From contig NZ_JBHUEA010000001.1 in the NCBI RefSeq assembly GCF_042680685.1, positions 124,001 to 188,000 on the forward strand: a stretch of DNA of 64,000 nt, given 5' to 3'. The position numbers and the translations under genes are program-made. Positions 7,408 through 15,558 of this stretch are shown here, in pieces (positions within the stretch are counted from its first letter, which is position 1; the number at the start of each line of letters is the position of its first letter). The notes under the pieces were generated by a model, which searched no databases, had not been told where the DNA came from, and worked only from the letters and a program-made list of their open reading frames with translations. This DNA is from Amnibacterium endophyticum. Lineage in GTDB: Bacteria > Actinomycetota > Actinomycetes > Actinomycetales > Microbacteriaceae.

Positions 7408-8613
7408 TCAGCCGCGCGAGGTCGGGGTGGGCCCGGTGAAGTCGCGGCCGCGGGCGACCGCCTCGCGCGACCCGCTGAACAGGCCGCGGTCCGGGTCCGT
7501 CGACCAGCCGGCGCGCGGCCCCTTCCCCTGGTGCTCCTCGCCCGCCGGGCTCAGCAGCACCCGCTGCTGCGGCAGCGCGTCGGGGTGCTGCTCCTGCAGG
7601 AACCGGACCAGCTCCTCGCGCACGAAGCAGCGCAGATCGAACAGGGTCGGCGCGTCCACCGCGGTGAGCAGCACGCGCACGTGCACGAGCCCGCCGGTGG
7701 CGTCCGTCACCTGCAGCACCGCGACCCGGTGGTCCCACAGCTCCGTGCGGTCGAGCACGCGGTGCAGCTCCTCCCGCATCGCCTGCGGGTCGACCCGCCA
7801 GTCGAGGTCGAACTCGACCGCCTGCATCAGCTGGCTGGACGTGCGGGTCCAGTTCTCGAACGGCGTCGTCGTGAAGTACGTGGAGGGCAGCACGAGGCGC
7901 CGGTCGTCCCACACGTGCACGACGACGTAGGTGAGCGTGATCTCCTCGATGCGGCCCCACTCGCCGTCGGCGATGACGACGTCGTCGACGCGGACGGCGC
8001 CGGAGAAGGCGATCTGCATGCCCGCGATGACGTTGCCGAGCGTCGACTGCGCGGCGAGGCCGGCGATGATCGACACGACGCCGGCCGACGCCAGCAGGGA
8101 CGTGCCGAGCGCCTGCGCCGCCGGGAAGATCAGCAGCGCGGCCGCGATCGCGATCAGGACGATCGCGGCCACCGCGACCCGGCGGATGACGAGCGCCTGC
8201 GTCCGCACCCGGCGCGCGACGCGGTTGTCGGCGACGTCGGTGCGGTAGCGGGCGAGCAGCACGTCGACCGTCAGCGAGACGACGGAGCCGACGAACCAGG
8301 CCGCCGAGGCGATGACGGCGATGTGCAGCGTGCGATCCACCCAGGTGGCGAACAGCTCCCAGTCGGTACCCGCTCGGCTGAGCACCGAGCCGCTGCTGAC
8401 CCAGGCCGCGATCGTCACGACCAGCCAGCGGAACGGCCGGCGCAGCCGGGCGACCGCCCGCTCAGGCAGGCCGCGCCGCTTCGCGACGGCGCGGAAGACC
8501 GCCGAGACGACCGCGGTCACGACCAGCGCGACCACGACCGCGACGACGACGAAGACGACGAGGCGCCCCCAGACGGTCCCCATCACGTCGGCCCAGATCC
8601 CTGCGAGGTCCAT
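7408..8613 (-). CDS. Small-conductance mechanosensitive (MscS) channel family protein
   Basis: 401 residues. Four predicted membrane segments come first (about residues 10-32, 60-80, 100-120 and 145-170). The pore helix is Ala/Gly-rich: LLASAGVVSIIAGLAAQSTL followed by GNVIAGMQIAF. The MscS beta domain follows (VDDVVIADGEWGRIEEITLT) and then VLPSTYFTTTPFENWTR. MscS channels release solutes during hypo-osmotic shock. The start at 8613 (MDLAGIWADV) has a nearby purine-rich stretch; the open frame upstream lacks family features. The C-terminal tail after about residue 350 is polar and probably disordered. A 60-bp palindromic repeat separates it from the GntR gene upstream on the same strand, so it is probably not in that operon. 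Confidence 0.9.
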   Translation of the reverse strand: MDLAGIWADVMGTVWGRLVVFVVVAVVVALVVTAVVSAVFRAVAKRRGLPERAVARLRRPFRWLVVTIAAWVSSGSVLSRAGTDWELFATWVDRTLHIAVIASAAWFVGSVVSLTVDVLLARYRTDVADNRVARRVRTQALVIRRVAVAAIVLIAIAAALLIFPAAQALGTSLLASAGVVSIIAGLAAQSTLGNVIAGMQIAFSGAVRVDDVVIADGEWGRIEEITLTYVVVHVWDDRRLVLPSTYFTTTPFENWTRTSSQLMQAVEFDLDWRVDPQAMREELHRVLDRTELWDHRVAVLQVTDATGGLVHVRVLLTAVDAPTLFDLRCFVREELVRFLQEQHPDALPQQRVLLSPAGEEHQGKGPRAGWSTDPDRGLFSGSREAVARGRDFTGPTPTSRG

Positions 8614-8715
8614 GGTCGTCCCCTTCCGTCCCGCGGGAGGCGACGACCGCCTCCCCGTGCCATGGGCGCGCCGTTGCGACCGGCCATGCTCCCAGATCCC
8701 GCTCGGCTCAGCACG

Positions 8716-8775
8716 CGGGTCCGTTCCGGACATCCGGGCCCGCCGCAGCGCGTCCGGATGTCCGCAACGGGCCCG
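8716..8775. repeat. 60-bp dispersed palindrome, copy A
   Basis: Imperfect inverted repeat with arms of about 24 bp: the left contains GTTCCGGACATCCGGGC and the right GTCCGGATGTCCGCAACGGG. A second copy of the same length and near-identical sequence lies at 15446-15505, also at the 3' end of an operon of the gamma-glutamyl cluster. It could act as a transcription terminator downstream of the GntR gene (minus strand), but it lacks a T-tract. Confidence 0.75.
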
Positions 8776-8783
8776 GGGCGGCC

Positions 8784-9488
8784 TCAGTCCAGGAAGGCGT
8801 GGAGCAGCGCGGCGGTGCCGTCGAGGTGCTCGCGCATGGCGCGCCGGGCGGCGCCCGGGTCGCCGCGGAGCACGGCCTGCACGATCGCCTCGTGCTGCGC
8901 GTTCGAGTGCGCGAGGTTCGCCTCGAGCAGCGGGATCTCGTCGAGCAGCGCGTTCACCCGGTCGCGCGCGTCGGCCAGCAGCGGCAGCAGCGACGGCACC
9001 CCGGCGAGCTCGCCGAGCGCCAGGTGGAGCCGGGAGTCCGCGCGCCGGTAGTCCGCCGTGCCGGCCGCGGCGGTCTCGAGGGTGCGGGACCACAGGCGGT
9101 CGCGGTCCTCGGCGGCGAGCGTCCGGGCCGCCGCCTCCGCGACGGCGCCCTCCTCGAGCACGCGGCGGAGCGCGAGCACGTCGTGCACGCGCTCGGCGTC
9201 CCGCTCCGGCGCCGGGGGTGCGGCGCCCGTCAGGTCCTGCAGGACGAAGGTGCCCCCGTACCGCCCGCGGCGCCGCTCGACGAACCCGGCGTCCGCGAGC
9301 GCGGCGATCGCGTCGCGGACGACGTCGCGGCTGACGCCGAGCCTCGACGCGAGGTCGCGCTCGCTCGGCAGCGCCTCGCCGGGAGCGGTGATGCCGAGCC
9401 GCACCGCCTGCAGCAGGCGGGCGAACGTCTCCTCGAACGCGTTGCCGCCGAAGACCGGCCGGAAGACGACCTCGTCCGCCCGCGTCAC
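8784..9488 (-). CDS. GntR-family (FadR subfamily) transcriptional regulator
   Basis: 234 residues. The N-terminal winged helix (about residues 15-80) reads GEALPSERDLASRLGVSRDV then VRDAIAALADAGFVERRRG. A C-terminal FCD-type helical effector domain follows from about residue 100 (VLALRRVLEEGAVAEAAART). The GTG start overlaps the SDR stop by 4 nt, making this the last gene of the gamma-glutamyl catabolic operon. It is the obvious local regulator and would be expected to bind the paired 20-bp inverted repeats between the ligase and permease genes. The effector, perhaps the amine or a pathway intermediate, is unknown. Confidence 0.88.
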   Translation of the reverse strand: MTRADEVVFRPVFGGNAFEETFARLLQAVRLGITAPGEALPSERDLASRLGVSRDVVRDAIAALADAGFVERRRGRYGGTFVLQDLTGAAPPAPERDAERVHDVLALRRVLEEGAVAEAAARTLAAEDRDRLWSRTLETAAAGTADYRRADSRLHLALGELAGVPSLLPLLADARDRVNALLDEIPLLEANLAHSNAQHEAIVQAVLRGDPGAARRAMREHLDGTAALLHAFLD

Positions 9489-10267
9489 AGCGGGGTCACG
9501 TACGCCGAGGAGATGCCGCCGTCGACCATGAACGTCGAGGCCGTGACGAACGAGGCGTCGTCGCTCGCGAGGAAGGCGACGGCGGCCGCGAGCTCCTCCG
9601 GCTCCGCGAAGCGGCCGACGGGCACGTGGACGAGCCGCCGCGCGGCGCGCTCCGGGTCCTTCGCGAAGAGCTCCTGCAGCAGCGGCGTGTTCACGGGTCC
9701 GGGGCACAGCGCGTTCACGCGGACGCCCTGCCGGGCGTACTGCACGCCGAGCTCGCGGCTGAGCGCGAGCACCCCGCCCTTCGAGGCGGTGTACGAGATC
9801 TGGCTGGTCGCGCTGCCGAGCACCGCGACGAACGAGGCGGTGTTCACGATGGAGCCGCGACCCGCGGGCGCCATGTGCCGCAGCGCGGCGCGGCAGCAGA
9901 GGTAGACGCTCGTCAGGTTCACGCGCTGCACCCGGTCCCAGGCGTCCAGCCCGGTCGTCTCGATGGAGTCGTCGTCGGGCGGCGAGATGCCCGCGTTGTT
10001 GAAGGCGATGTCCAGCCGCCCGTGCCGCGCGACGACGCCGTCGAAGAGGTCGTCGACGTCCGCCTTCTCCGCGACGTCGACGCGCACGAACTCGCCGTCG
10101 ACCTCCTCGGCGGCGGCACGCCCGGCGTCCGGATCGAGGTCGGCGACGACGACGCGCGCGCCCTCCGCGGCGAAGCGGCGGGCGGTGGCGAGGCCGATGC
10201 CGCTGCCACCGCCGGTGATGACCGCGACGCGGTCGCGGAGGCGTGCGGTGAGGTCGACGGTCGTCAT
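9485..10267 (-). CDS. SDR family oxidoreductase (probable alcohol dehydrogenase step)
   Basis: 260 residues, a classical short-chain dehydrogenase. The cofactor loop GGGSGIG is near the N-terminus, FNNAGIS follows at about residue 90, and the catalytic YxxxK is in SYTASKGG with its partner Ser upstream. The C-terminal GRFAEPEELAAAVAFLASDD and MVDGGISSAY are typical. ATG and GTG overlaps (ATGA with the aldehyde dehydrogenase, GTGA with the GntR gene) place it in the operon. In this setting it would oxidise the hydroxyl of a gamma-glutamylated amino-alcohol to the aldehyde used by the next enzyme. This role is inferred; the fold and catalytic residues are seen. Confidence 0.88.
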   Translation of the reverse strand: MTTVDLTARLRDRVAVITGGGSGIGLATARRFAAEGARVVVADLDPDAGRAAAEEVDGEFVRVDVAEKADVDDLFDGVVARHGRLDIAFNNAGISPPDDDSIETTGLDAWDRVQRVNLTSVYLCCRAALRHMAPAGRGSIVNTASFVAVLGSATSQISYTASKGGVLALSRELGVQYARQGVRVNALCPGPVNTPLLQELFAKDPERAARRLVHVPVGRFAEPEELAAAVAFLASDDASFVTASTFMVDGGISSAYVTPL

Positions 10268-11634
10268 GCGGGGTCCCCTGTCGCGTAGAACACGTTCTTC
10301 TCGTCGGTGAAGTGCAGCGGTGCGTCGGGCCCGAGCTCGCGGCCGATGCCGGAGCGCTTCATCCCGCCGAACGGCGTCGTGTAGCGGACCGACGAGTTGG
10401 AGTTGACGCTGAGCGCGCCGGACCGCACCGCCCGGGAGACGCGGAGCCCGCGGCCGAGGTCGCGCGTCCAGATCGAGCCCGAGAGCCCGTAGCGGGTGGC
10501 GTTCGCGAGCGCGACCCCCTCCGCCTCGCCCTCGAACGCCTGCACCGCGACGACCGGCCCGAAGACCTCCTCGGAGAGCAGGCGGTCGTCCGGCGCCTCG
10601 GGCAGCACGACGGCCGGTGCGAACCAGAACCCGGGGCCGTCCGGGGCGGAGCCCCGCATCAGCGGCGTGCGCCCGTCGAGGAACGACGCGACCCGGTCGC
10701 GGTGCGCGGCGGAGACGAGCGGCCCCATCTGCACGCCCTCCTGCCGCGGGTCGCCGACCCGCCATGCGCGCACGGCCGGCTCGAGCCGCTCGAGGAAGGC
10801 GTCGAGCACGCTCCGCTCGACGAGGATGCGGCTGCGGGCGCAGCAGTCCTGCCCGGCGTTGTCGAACACCGCGCCCGGGGCGGCCGCCGCCGCCGCGTCG
10901 AGGTCCGCGTCGGCGAAGACGAGGTTCGCGCTCTTGCCGCCGAGCTCGAGGGTCACCGGCTTCACCTGCTCCGCGGCGAGCGCCATGACGCGGGAGCCGG
11001 TGGCGGTCGAACCCGTGAACACGACCTTCGCGACGTCGGGGTGGCGCACGAGCGCCTCCCCCGCGACGGCACCGGTGCCCGGCACCGCCTGCAGCAGCCC
11101 GTCGGGCAGCCCTGCCTCGAGCGCCAGCTCGGCGAGGCGCAGGGCGGTCAGCGGCGTCCACTCGGCGGGCTTCAGGACGACGGCGTTCCCCGCCGCGAGA
11201 GCGGGCGCGAAGCCCCAGGCCGCGATCGTCATCGGGAAGTTCCACGGCACGATCACGCCCACGACCCCGAGCGGCTCGTGGAACGTGACGTCGATGCCGC
11301 CCGCGACGGGGATCTGCTTGCCGATCAGGCGCTCCGGGGCGGCGGAGAAGTACTCGAGCACGTCGCGGACGTGGCCCGCCTCCCACCGGGCGCCGTCGAC
11401 CGGGTGCCCGCTGTTGCGCACCTCGAGCGCCGCGAGCTCCTCGCCGCGCGCGTCCACCACGGCGGCGAAGCGGCGCAGCAGGCGCGCTCGGTCGAGCGGC
11501 GCCAGCGCCGCCCAGCGGGCCTGCGCCCGCACGGCCCGGCCGACCGCCCGGTCGACCTCGGCGGCCGACGCCATGGCGACCTCGGTGAAGGCCTCGCCGA
11601 TCGACGGGTCGACGACGGCGAACGATCCGCTCAC
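10264..11634 (-). CDS. Aldehyde dehydrogenase (PuuC-like)
   Basis: 456 residues, slightly short at the N-terminus compared with the usual 480-495. Conserved parts include PWNFPMTIAAWGFAPALAAG, VVFTGSTATG (cofactor), VTLELGGKSANLVF (catalytic Glu) and NAGQDCCARSRILVE (catalytic Cys). It oxidises an aldehyde to an acid with NAD(P)+. The GTG start overlaps the stop of the amidotransferase gene by 4 nt and its own stop overlaps the SDR start, so it is fully coupled. In the proposed pathway it converts a gamma-glutamyl-aminoaldehyde to the acid. No N-terminal extension could be found upstream in frame. Confidence 0.9.
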   Translation of the reverse strand: MSGSFAVVDPSIGEAFTEVAMASAAEVDRAVGRAVRAQARWAALAPLDRARLLRRFAAVVDARGEELAALEVRNSGHPVDGARWEAGHVRDVLEYFSAAPERLIGKQIPVAGGIDVTFHEPLGVVGVIVPWNFPMTIAAWGFAPALAAGNAVVLKPAEWTPLTALRLAELALEAGLPDGLLQAVPGTGAVAGEALVRHPDVAKVVFTGSTATGSRVMALAAEQVKPVTLELGGKSANLVFADADLDAAAAAAPGAVFDNAGQDCCARSRILVERSVLDAFLERLEPAVRAWRVGDPRQEGVQMGPLVSAAHRDRVASFLDGRTPLMRGSAPDGPGFWFAPAVVLPEAPDDRLLSEEVFGPVVAVQAFEGEAEGVALANATRYGLSGSIWTRDLGRGLRVSRAVRSGALSVNSNSSVRYTTPFGGMKRSGIGRELGPDAPLHFTDEKNVFYATGDPA

Positions 11635-12383
11635 GCGTGGACCGCCGACGGCACCGGCGTGCGTGCGGCGCGGCGGCCGGCCGCGCGCACGAGCGCGGCG
11701 AACAGCCGGCGGTCCGCGGCGTCCTGCTCGGGGTGCCACTGCACCCCGACGACGAAGGCGGCGCCGGGCAGCTCGACGGCCTCGACGAGCCCGTCCGCGC
11801 TGCGCGCCGCGACGACGAGGTCGGGCGCGACCCGGTCGATCGCCTGGTGGTGGTGGCAGTGCACGGTCAGCCGGTCCTCCCCCAGCAGCTCCCGGACGTG
11901 CGTGCCGGCGACGGTGTCGACCGGGGTGGGCGCGAACGCCCCGGGCGCCTCGCCGTGGTCCGCCGCCGTGACGTCGGGCACGTGCTGCAGCAGGGTGCCG
12001 CCGAGCGCGACGTCGAGCACCTGCACGCCGCGGCAGATCGCGAGCACCGGCAGGTCCCTCCGCACCGCGCCCGCGGCGAGCGCGAGCTCCCACGCGTCCC
12101 GGTCCGCCCGGGGCGCCTGCGTGCGCGGGTGGCGGTCGGCGCCGTAGCGCGCCGGATCCACGTCCGCGCCGCCCGAGAGCACCAGGCCGTCGAGCGCGGA
12201 CAGCACGCGGTCGACGGTCGCCCCGTCCACCGGCTGGGGCGGCAGCAGCAGCGGGGCGCCCCCGCCCTCCTCGACGCCGAGCAGGTACGTCTCCGGCACC
12301 ATCCCGAAGCGCTCGTCCCAGGGGCCCTGCACCGCGCGCTCGAGGTACGTCGTGACGCCGATCAGCGGCACGGGGTCAGCCAC
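11631..12383 (-). CDS. Gamma-glutamyl-gamma-aminobutyrate hydrolase family protein (class I amidotransferase fold, PuuD-like)
   Basis: 250 residues, peptidase C26 family. The nucleophile elbow is LAICRGVQVLDVALGG, preceded by GLVLSGGADVDPARYG. The catalytic His-Glu pair is in VGVQWHPEQ. The enzyme would split the gamma-glutamyl bond of the oxidised product, returning glutamate and an amino acid. It overlaps the ligase gene by 8 nt upstream and the aldehyde dehydrogenase by 4 nt downstream. All three catalytic residues are present. The exact substrate depends on the pathway: gamma-glutamyl-glycine if the input is ethanolamine, gamma-glutamyl-GABA if putrescine. Confidence 0.9.
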   Translation of the reverse strand: MADPVPLIGVTTYLERAVQGPWDERFGMVPETYLLGVEEGGGAPLLLPPQPVDGATVDRVLSALDGLVLSGGADVDPARYGADRHPRTQAPRADRDAWELALAAGAVRRDLPVLAICRGVQVLDVALGGTLLQHVPDVTAADHGEAPGAFAPTPVDTVAGTHVRELLGEDRLTVHCHHHQAIDRVAPDLVVAARSADGLVEAVELPGAAFVVGVQWHPEQDAADRRLFAALVRAAGRRAARTPVPSAVHA

Positions 12384-13770
12384 GCTCGAACCCCCGGACG
12401 CGCTCCCAGTCCGTGACGGCCGACTCGAACGCCGCGAGCTCGACGCGAGCGGTGTTCAGGTAGTGGTCGACGACGTCCTGCCCGAACGCCCGGCGGGCGA
12501 GGTCCGAGGACGCGAAGAGCCGGGCGGCCTCGGTCAGGGTCGTGGGCAGACGCGGCTCCCCGCTCTCGTACGCGTTGCCCGCGGCGGGCTCGGGCAGCGG
12601 CAGCTCCCGCTCGATCCCGTCGATCCCGGCGGCGATCATCGCCGCGATCGCGAGGTAGGGGTTCACGTCGCCGCCCGGCGCGCGGTTCTCGAAGCGCAGG
12701 GAGTGGCCGCGGCCGACGACCCGCAGCGCGCAGGTCCGGTTGTCGAGCCCCCAGGCGACCGCGGTCGGCGCGAAGCTGCCGTCCTGGTAGCGCTTGTAGG
12801 AGTTGATGTTCGGGGCGAACAGCAGCGTCAGCTCCCGCATCGCCGCGAGCTGGCCCGCGAGGAAGTGCTCCATCAGCGGCGAGAAGCCGTGGGGCCGGGA
12901 CGGGTCCGCCATCGCGGCCGAGCCGTCCGTCCCCCGCACCGACAGGTGGATGTGGCAGCTGTTGCCCTCGCGCTCGTCGAACTTCGCCATGAAGGTCAGG
13001 GCCTTGCCGCGGGCGTCCGCGATCTCCTTCGCCCCGTTCTTGTAGAGCACGTGGTTGTCGCACGTGGTGAGGGCGTGCGCGTAGCGGAACGCGATCTCCT
13101 GCTGCCCGAGGTTGCACTCCCCCTTGACGCCCTCGCAGTACATGCCGGCGCCGTCCATGGCGAGCCGGATGTCGCGCAGCAGGGGCTCCATCCGCGTGGA
13201 GGCGAGCAGCGCGTAGTCGATGTTGTAGTCCGACGCCGGGGTGAGGCCGGCGTAGCGCCTCGCCCACGCCTCCCGGTAGGTGTCGTCGAAGACGAGGAAC
13301 TCGAGCTCCGTGCCGGCGTACGGCTCGAGGCCGAGGTCCGCGAGCCGCGCGACCTGCCGCTGCAGGATCGCCCGGGGCGAGACCGAGACGGGGCGACCGC
13401 GGTCCTCGTCGCCGCGCGGGACGCCCTCGAGGTCGGCCATGACGAGCGCGGTGCCGGGCAGCCAGGGCGTCGCGCGCAGGGTGTCGAGGTCCGGCCGCAG
13501 CACCATGTCGCCGTACCCCGACTCCCAGGACGAGATCGCGTAGCCGTCCACCGTGTTCATGTCGACGTCGACCGCGAGCAGGTAGTCGCAGGCCTCGGCG
13601 CCGTGGTCGGCGACCTCCTCGAGGAAGAGCCGGGCGGACACCCGCTTGCCGACGAGGCGGCCCTGCATGTCGGCGAAGGCGACGATGACGGTGTCGATCG
13701 CGCCGGCGCGCACGCGCTCGCGCAGGGCGTCGAGATCGAGGTTGCCGGTGCGCGACGCGGTTCCAGGCAT
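12376..13770 (-). CDS. Glutamine synthetase family protein, probable gamma-glutamyl-amine ligase (PuuA/GlnA4-like)
   Basis: 464 residues with the GS N-terminal beta-grasp and C-terminal catalytic domains. GS-type motifs include ELEFLVFDD, EGNSCHIHLSVRG, NINSYKRYQDGSFAPTAVAW and LRFENRAPGGDVNPYLAIAA. The N-terminal part and length resemble the ligases that join glutamate to amines rather than assimilatory GlnA. Streptomyces coelicolor GlnA4 of this group has been described as a gamma-glutamylethanolamide synthetase. ATG at 13770 is chosen because GGAGG lies just upstream. It heads the operon and is divergent from the permease; an operator-like inverted repeat lies immediately upstream. Confidence 0.88.
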   Translation of the reverse strand: MPGTASRTGNLDLDALRERVRAGAIDTVIVAFADMQGRLVGKRVSARLFLEEVADHGAEACDYLLAVDVDMNTVDGYAISSWESGYGDMVLRPDLDTLRATPWLPGTALVMADLEGVPRGDEDRGRPVSVSPRAILQRQVARLADLGLEPYAGTELEFLVFDDTYREAWARRYAGLTPASDYNIDYALLASTRMEPLLRDIRLAMDGAGMYCEGVKGECNLGQQEIAFRYAHALTTCDNHVLYKNGAKEIADARGKALTFMAKFDEREGNSCHIHLSVRGTDGSAAMADPSRPHGFSPLMEHFLAGQLAAMRELTLLFAPNINSYKRYQDGSFAPTAVAWGLDNRTCALRVVGRGHSLRFENRAPGGDVNPYLAIAAMIAAGIDGIERELPLPEPAAGNAYESGEPRLPTTLTEAARLFASSDLARRAFGQDVVDHYLNTARVELAAFESAVTDWERVRGFERG

Positions 13771-13780
13771 CTGACCTCCA

Positions 13781-13865
13781 AAGGTCGATCGGCGGACCTT
13801 CTGGACCATAGCGGTGCCGAAGGTTTCACGAGGACGAAACAACGGAAGGTCGACGCGGCGACCTT
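13781..13865. promoter_or_regulatory. Divergent promoters with two 20-bp inverted-repeat operators
   Basis: AAGGTCGATCGGCGGACCTT (13781-13800) and AAGGTCGACGCGGCGACCTT (13846-13865) share the arms AAGGTC...GACCTT; the second is perfect over 7-bp arms (AAGGTCG/CGACCTT). Centres are 65 bp apart. For the ligase operon (minus strand) a TATGGT -10 lies at 13805-13810, placing the first site over the start of transcription. For the permease a TACGGT -10 lies at 13874-13879, placing the second site over its -35. Repression by the GntR-family protein of this cluster is inferred from position. Confidence 0.7.
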
Positions 13866-13929
13866 CCGGGTCCTACGGTGAGCGCGTCCGCAGCGCCGCG
13901 GTCCCCTCCCCCACACGCCGAGGAGCGCC

Positions 13930-15441
13930 ATGTCGAACGCGTCCCGCCCGTCCTCCGTCACCTACCGCGCCGCCGAGGAGGGGTACTTCGAGAAGCGGCA
14001 GCTGAAGCGGTCCGCCGGGTTCTGGGGCATCTGGGGCCTCGGCGTCGCCGCGGTCATCAGCGGCATGTTCTCCGGCTGGAACTTCGGCACCGCCAGCGCG
14101 GGCTTCGGGGGCATGGCGATCGCGACGGCCGTCGTCATCGTCATGTACTTCTGCCTGCTGTTCTCGATCGGCGAGATGAGCGCGGCGATGCCGCACACGG
14201 GCGGCGCGTACTCCTTCGCCAGGGCAGCGCTCGGGCCCTGGGGCGGGTACGTCACCGGGCTCGCGGAGACCATCGAGTACGTGATGACGACCGCCGTCGT
14301 CGTCTTCTTCGCGGGGCAGTACGCAGACGGAGCGCTCGTCGCGTTCACCGGGCTCAGCCTCCCGCAGCCGATCTGGTGGGCGCTGCTCTACGTCGTCTTC
14401 CTCGGGGTGAACATCCTCGGCGCGGCCGTGGGCTTCCGGCTCGCGATCGTCGTCGCGGTGCTGTCGATCGCGATCCTCGGGGTGTTCGTGGTCGTCGCCT
14501 TCGCGACCTCCTCGTTCTCGGTCGCGAACCTGTTCGACGTCGAGCCGGCCGCAGGACGCTCGGCCGCGCTCCCGAACGGGCTGCTGCCGGTCCTCTTCGT
14601 GCTGCCCTTCGCCATGTGGTTCTTCCTCGGCATCGAGGAGCTGCCGCTGGCGGCGGAGGAGACGCACGAGCCGCAGCGCGTCATCCCGAAGGCCGGCTTC
14701 TGGGGCCTCGTGACCCTGCTGGTCTGCGCGGTGGCCGTGTTCGTGGTGAACACGGGCGTGCTCGGGGCGACGGCGACGGGCTCGTCCCTGCAGCCGCTGC
14801 TGGACGGCTTCGACGCGATGGTCCCGTCCGAGCTCGCCGGCGTCCTCGCCCTGTTCGCGCTGATCGGCCTGCTCGCCAGCCTGCAGGGGATCATGTACGC
14901 GTACGGGCGCAACATGTACTCCCTGTCCCGCGCCGGCTACTACCCGCAGGCCCTGTCGCTCACCGGGCAGCGGCAGACCCCGTGGGTCGCGCTGCTCGTC
15001 GGCGGCGTGATCGGCTACGCGGCGCTCGTGCTCGTGCAGGTCACGGGCGGGGACTCGGGCGTCGCCGGGGCGGTGGTGCTGAACATCGCGGTCTGGGGCG
15101 CGGTCATCTCCTACATGCTGCAGATGGTGTCGTTCATCGTGCTGCGCCGCCGCTTCCCCAGAGCCGTGCGTCCCTACCGCAGCCCGGTGGGCGTGCCGGG
15201 CGCGGTCGTGGCGGGCGTGATCTCCCTCGCGATCTTCGTCGGCTTCTTCCTCACCGGCATCGCGGCCTACCTGATCGCGATCGCGGGGATCGCGGTCGTG
15301 TACGTCGTCGGCCTCGTGCTGTTCGCGGCGATCGGCCGCCACCGCCTCGTCCTGTCGCCGGAGGAGGAGTACGCGCAGTCCGGGGGCCTCCACCGCGACC
15401 CGGAGGTCGAGGAGTACGAGGGCCGCATCCCGGTCGCCTGA
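13930..15441 (+). CDS. APC-family amino acid/ethanolamine-type permease
   Basis: 503 residues with about twelve membrane segments. The N-terminus, GYFEKRQLKRSAGFWGIWGL followed by GVAAVISGMFSGWNFG, closely resembles the ethanolamine permease (Eat) branch of the APC superfamily rather than PuuP-type putrescine importers. This resemblance is from memory of the family. It is expected to import the amine substrate through the cytoplasmic membrane. A GAGGAG ribosome site precedes the ATG. It is transcribed away from the ligase operon from a shared operator region. A 60-bp palindrome follows the stop codon. Confidence 0.88.
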   Translation: MSNASRPSSVTYRAAEEGYFEKRQLKRSAGFWGIWGLGVAAVISGMFSGWNFGTASAGFGGMAIATAVVIVMYFCLLFSIGEMSAAMPHTGGAYSFARAALGPWGGYVTGLAETIEYVMTTAVVVFFAGQYADGALVAFTGLSLPQPIWWALLYVVFLGVNILGAAVGFRLAIVVAVLSIAILGVFVVVAFATSSFSVANLFDVEPAAGRSAALPNGLLPVLFVLPFAMWFFLGIEELPLAAEETHEPQRVIPKAGFWGLVTLLVCAVAVFVVNTGVLGATATGSSLQPLLDGFDAMVPSELAGVLALFALIGLLASLQGIMYAYGRNMYSLSRAGYYPQALSLTGQRQTPWVALLVGGVIGYAALVLVQVTGGDSGVAGAVVLNIAVWGAVISYMLQMVSFIVLRRRFPRAVRPYRSPVGVPGAVVAGVISLAIFVGFFLTGIAAYLIAIAGIAVVYVVGLVLFAAIGRHRLVLSPEEEYAQSGGLHRDPEVEEYEGRIPVA

Positions 15442-15445
15442 CTCG

Positions 15446-15505
15446 CGGGCCCGTTCCGGACATCCGGGCCCGCCGCGGCGCGCCCGGATGTCCGGAAGGG
15501 GCCCG
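15446..15505. repeat. 60-bp dispersed palindrome, copy B
   Basis: Same element as at 8716-8775: left arm CGGGCCCGTTCCGGACATCC, right arm GGATGTCCGGAAGGGGCCCG. It begins 5 bp after the permease stop codon. The stem is long and GC-rich without a following T-run, so it may end transcription in a Rho-independent-like way or mark a repeat family. Confidence 0.75.
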
Positions 15506-15558
15506 GGCAGCGGTCGCGGCTCGGATGCTCCAAGTGAGGACGGTGCAGGATCGGCGGC

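Noticed and set aside
8784..13770. Classic Puu putrescine pathway
   Set aside because: No PuuB oxidase or putrescine aminotransferase; instead an SDR is present and the permease resembles ethanolamine carriers. Putrescine is kept only as an alternative.
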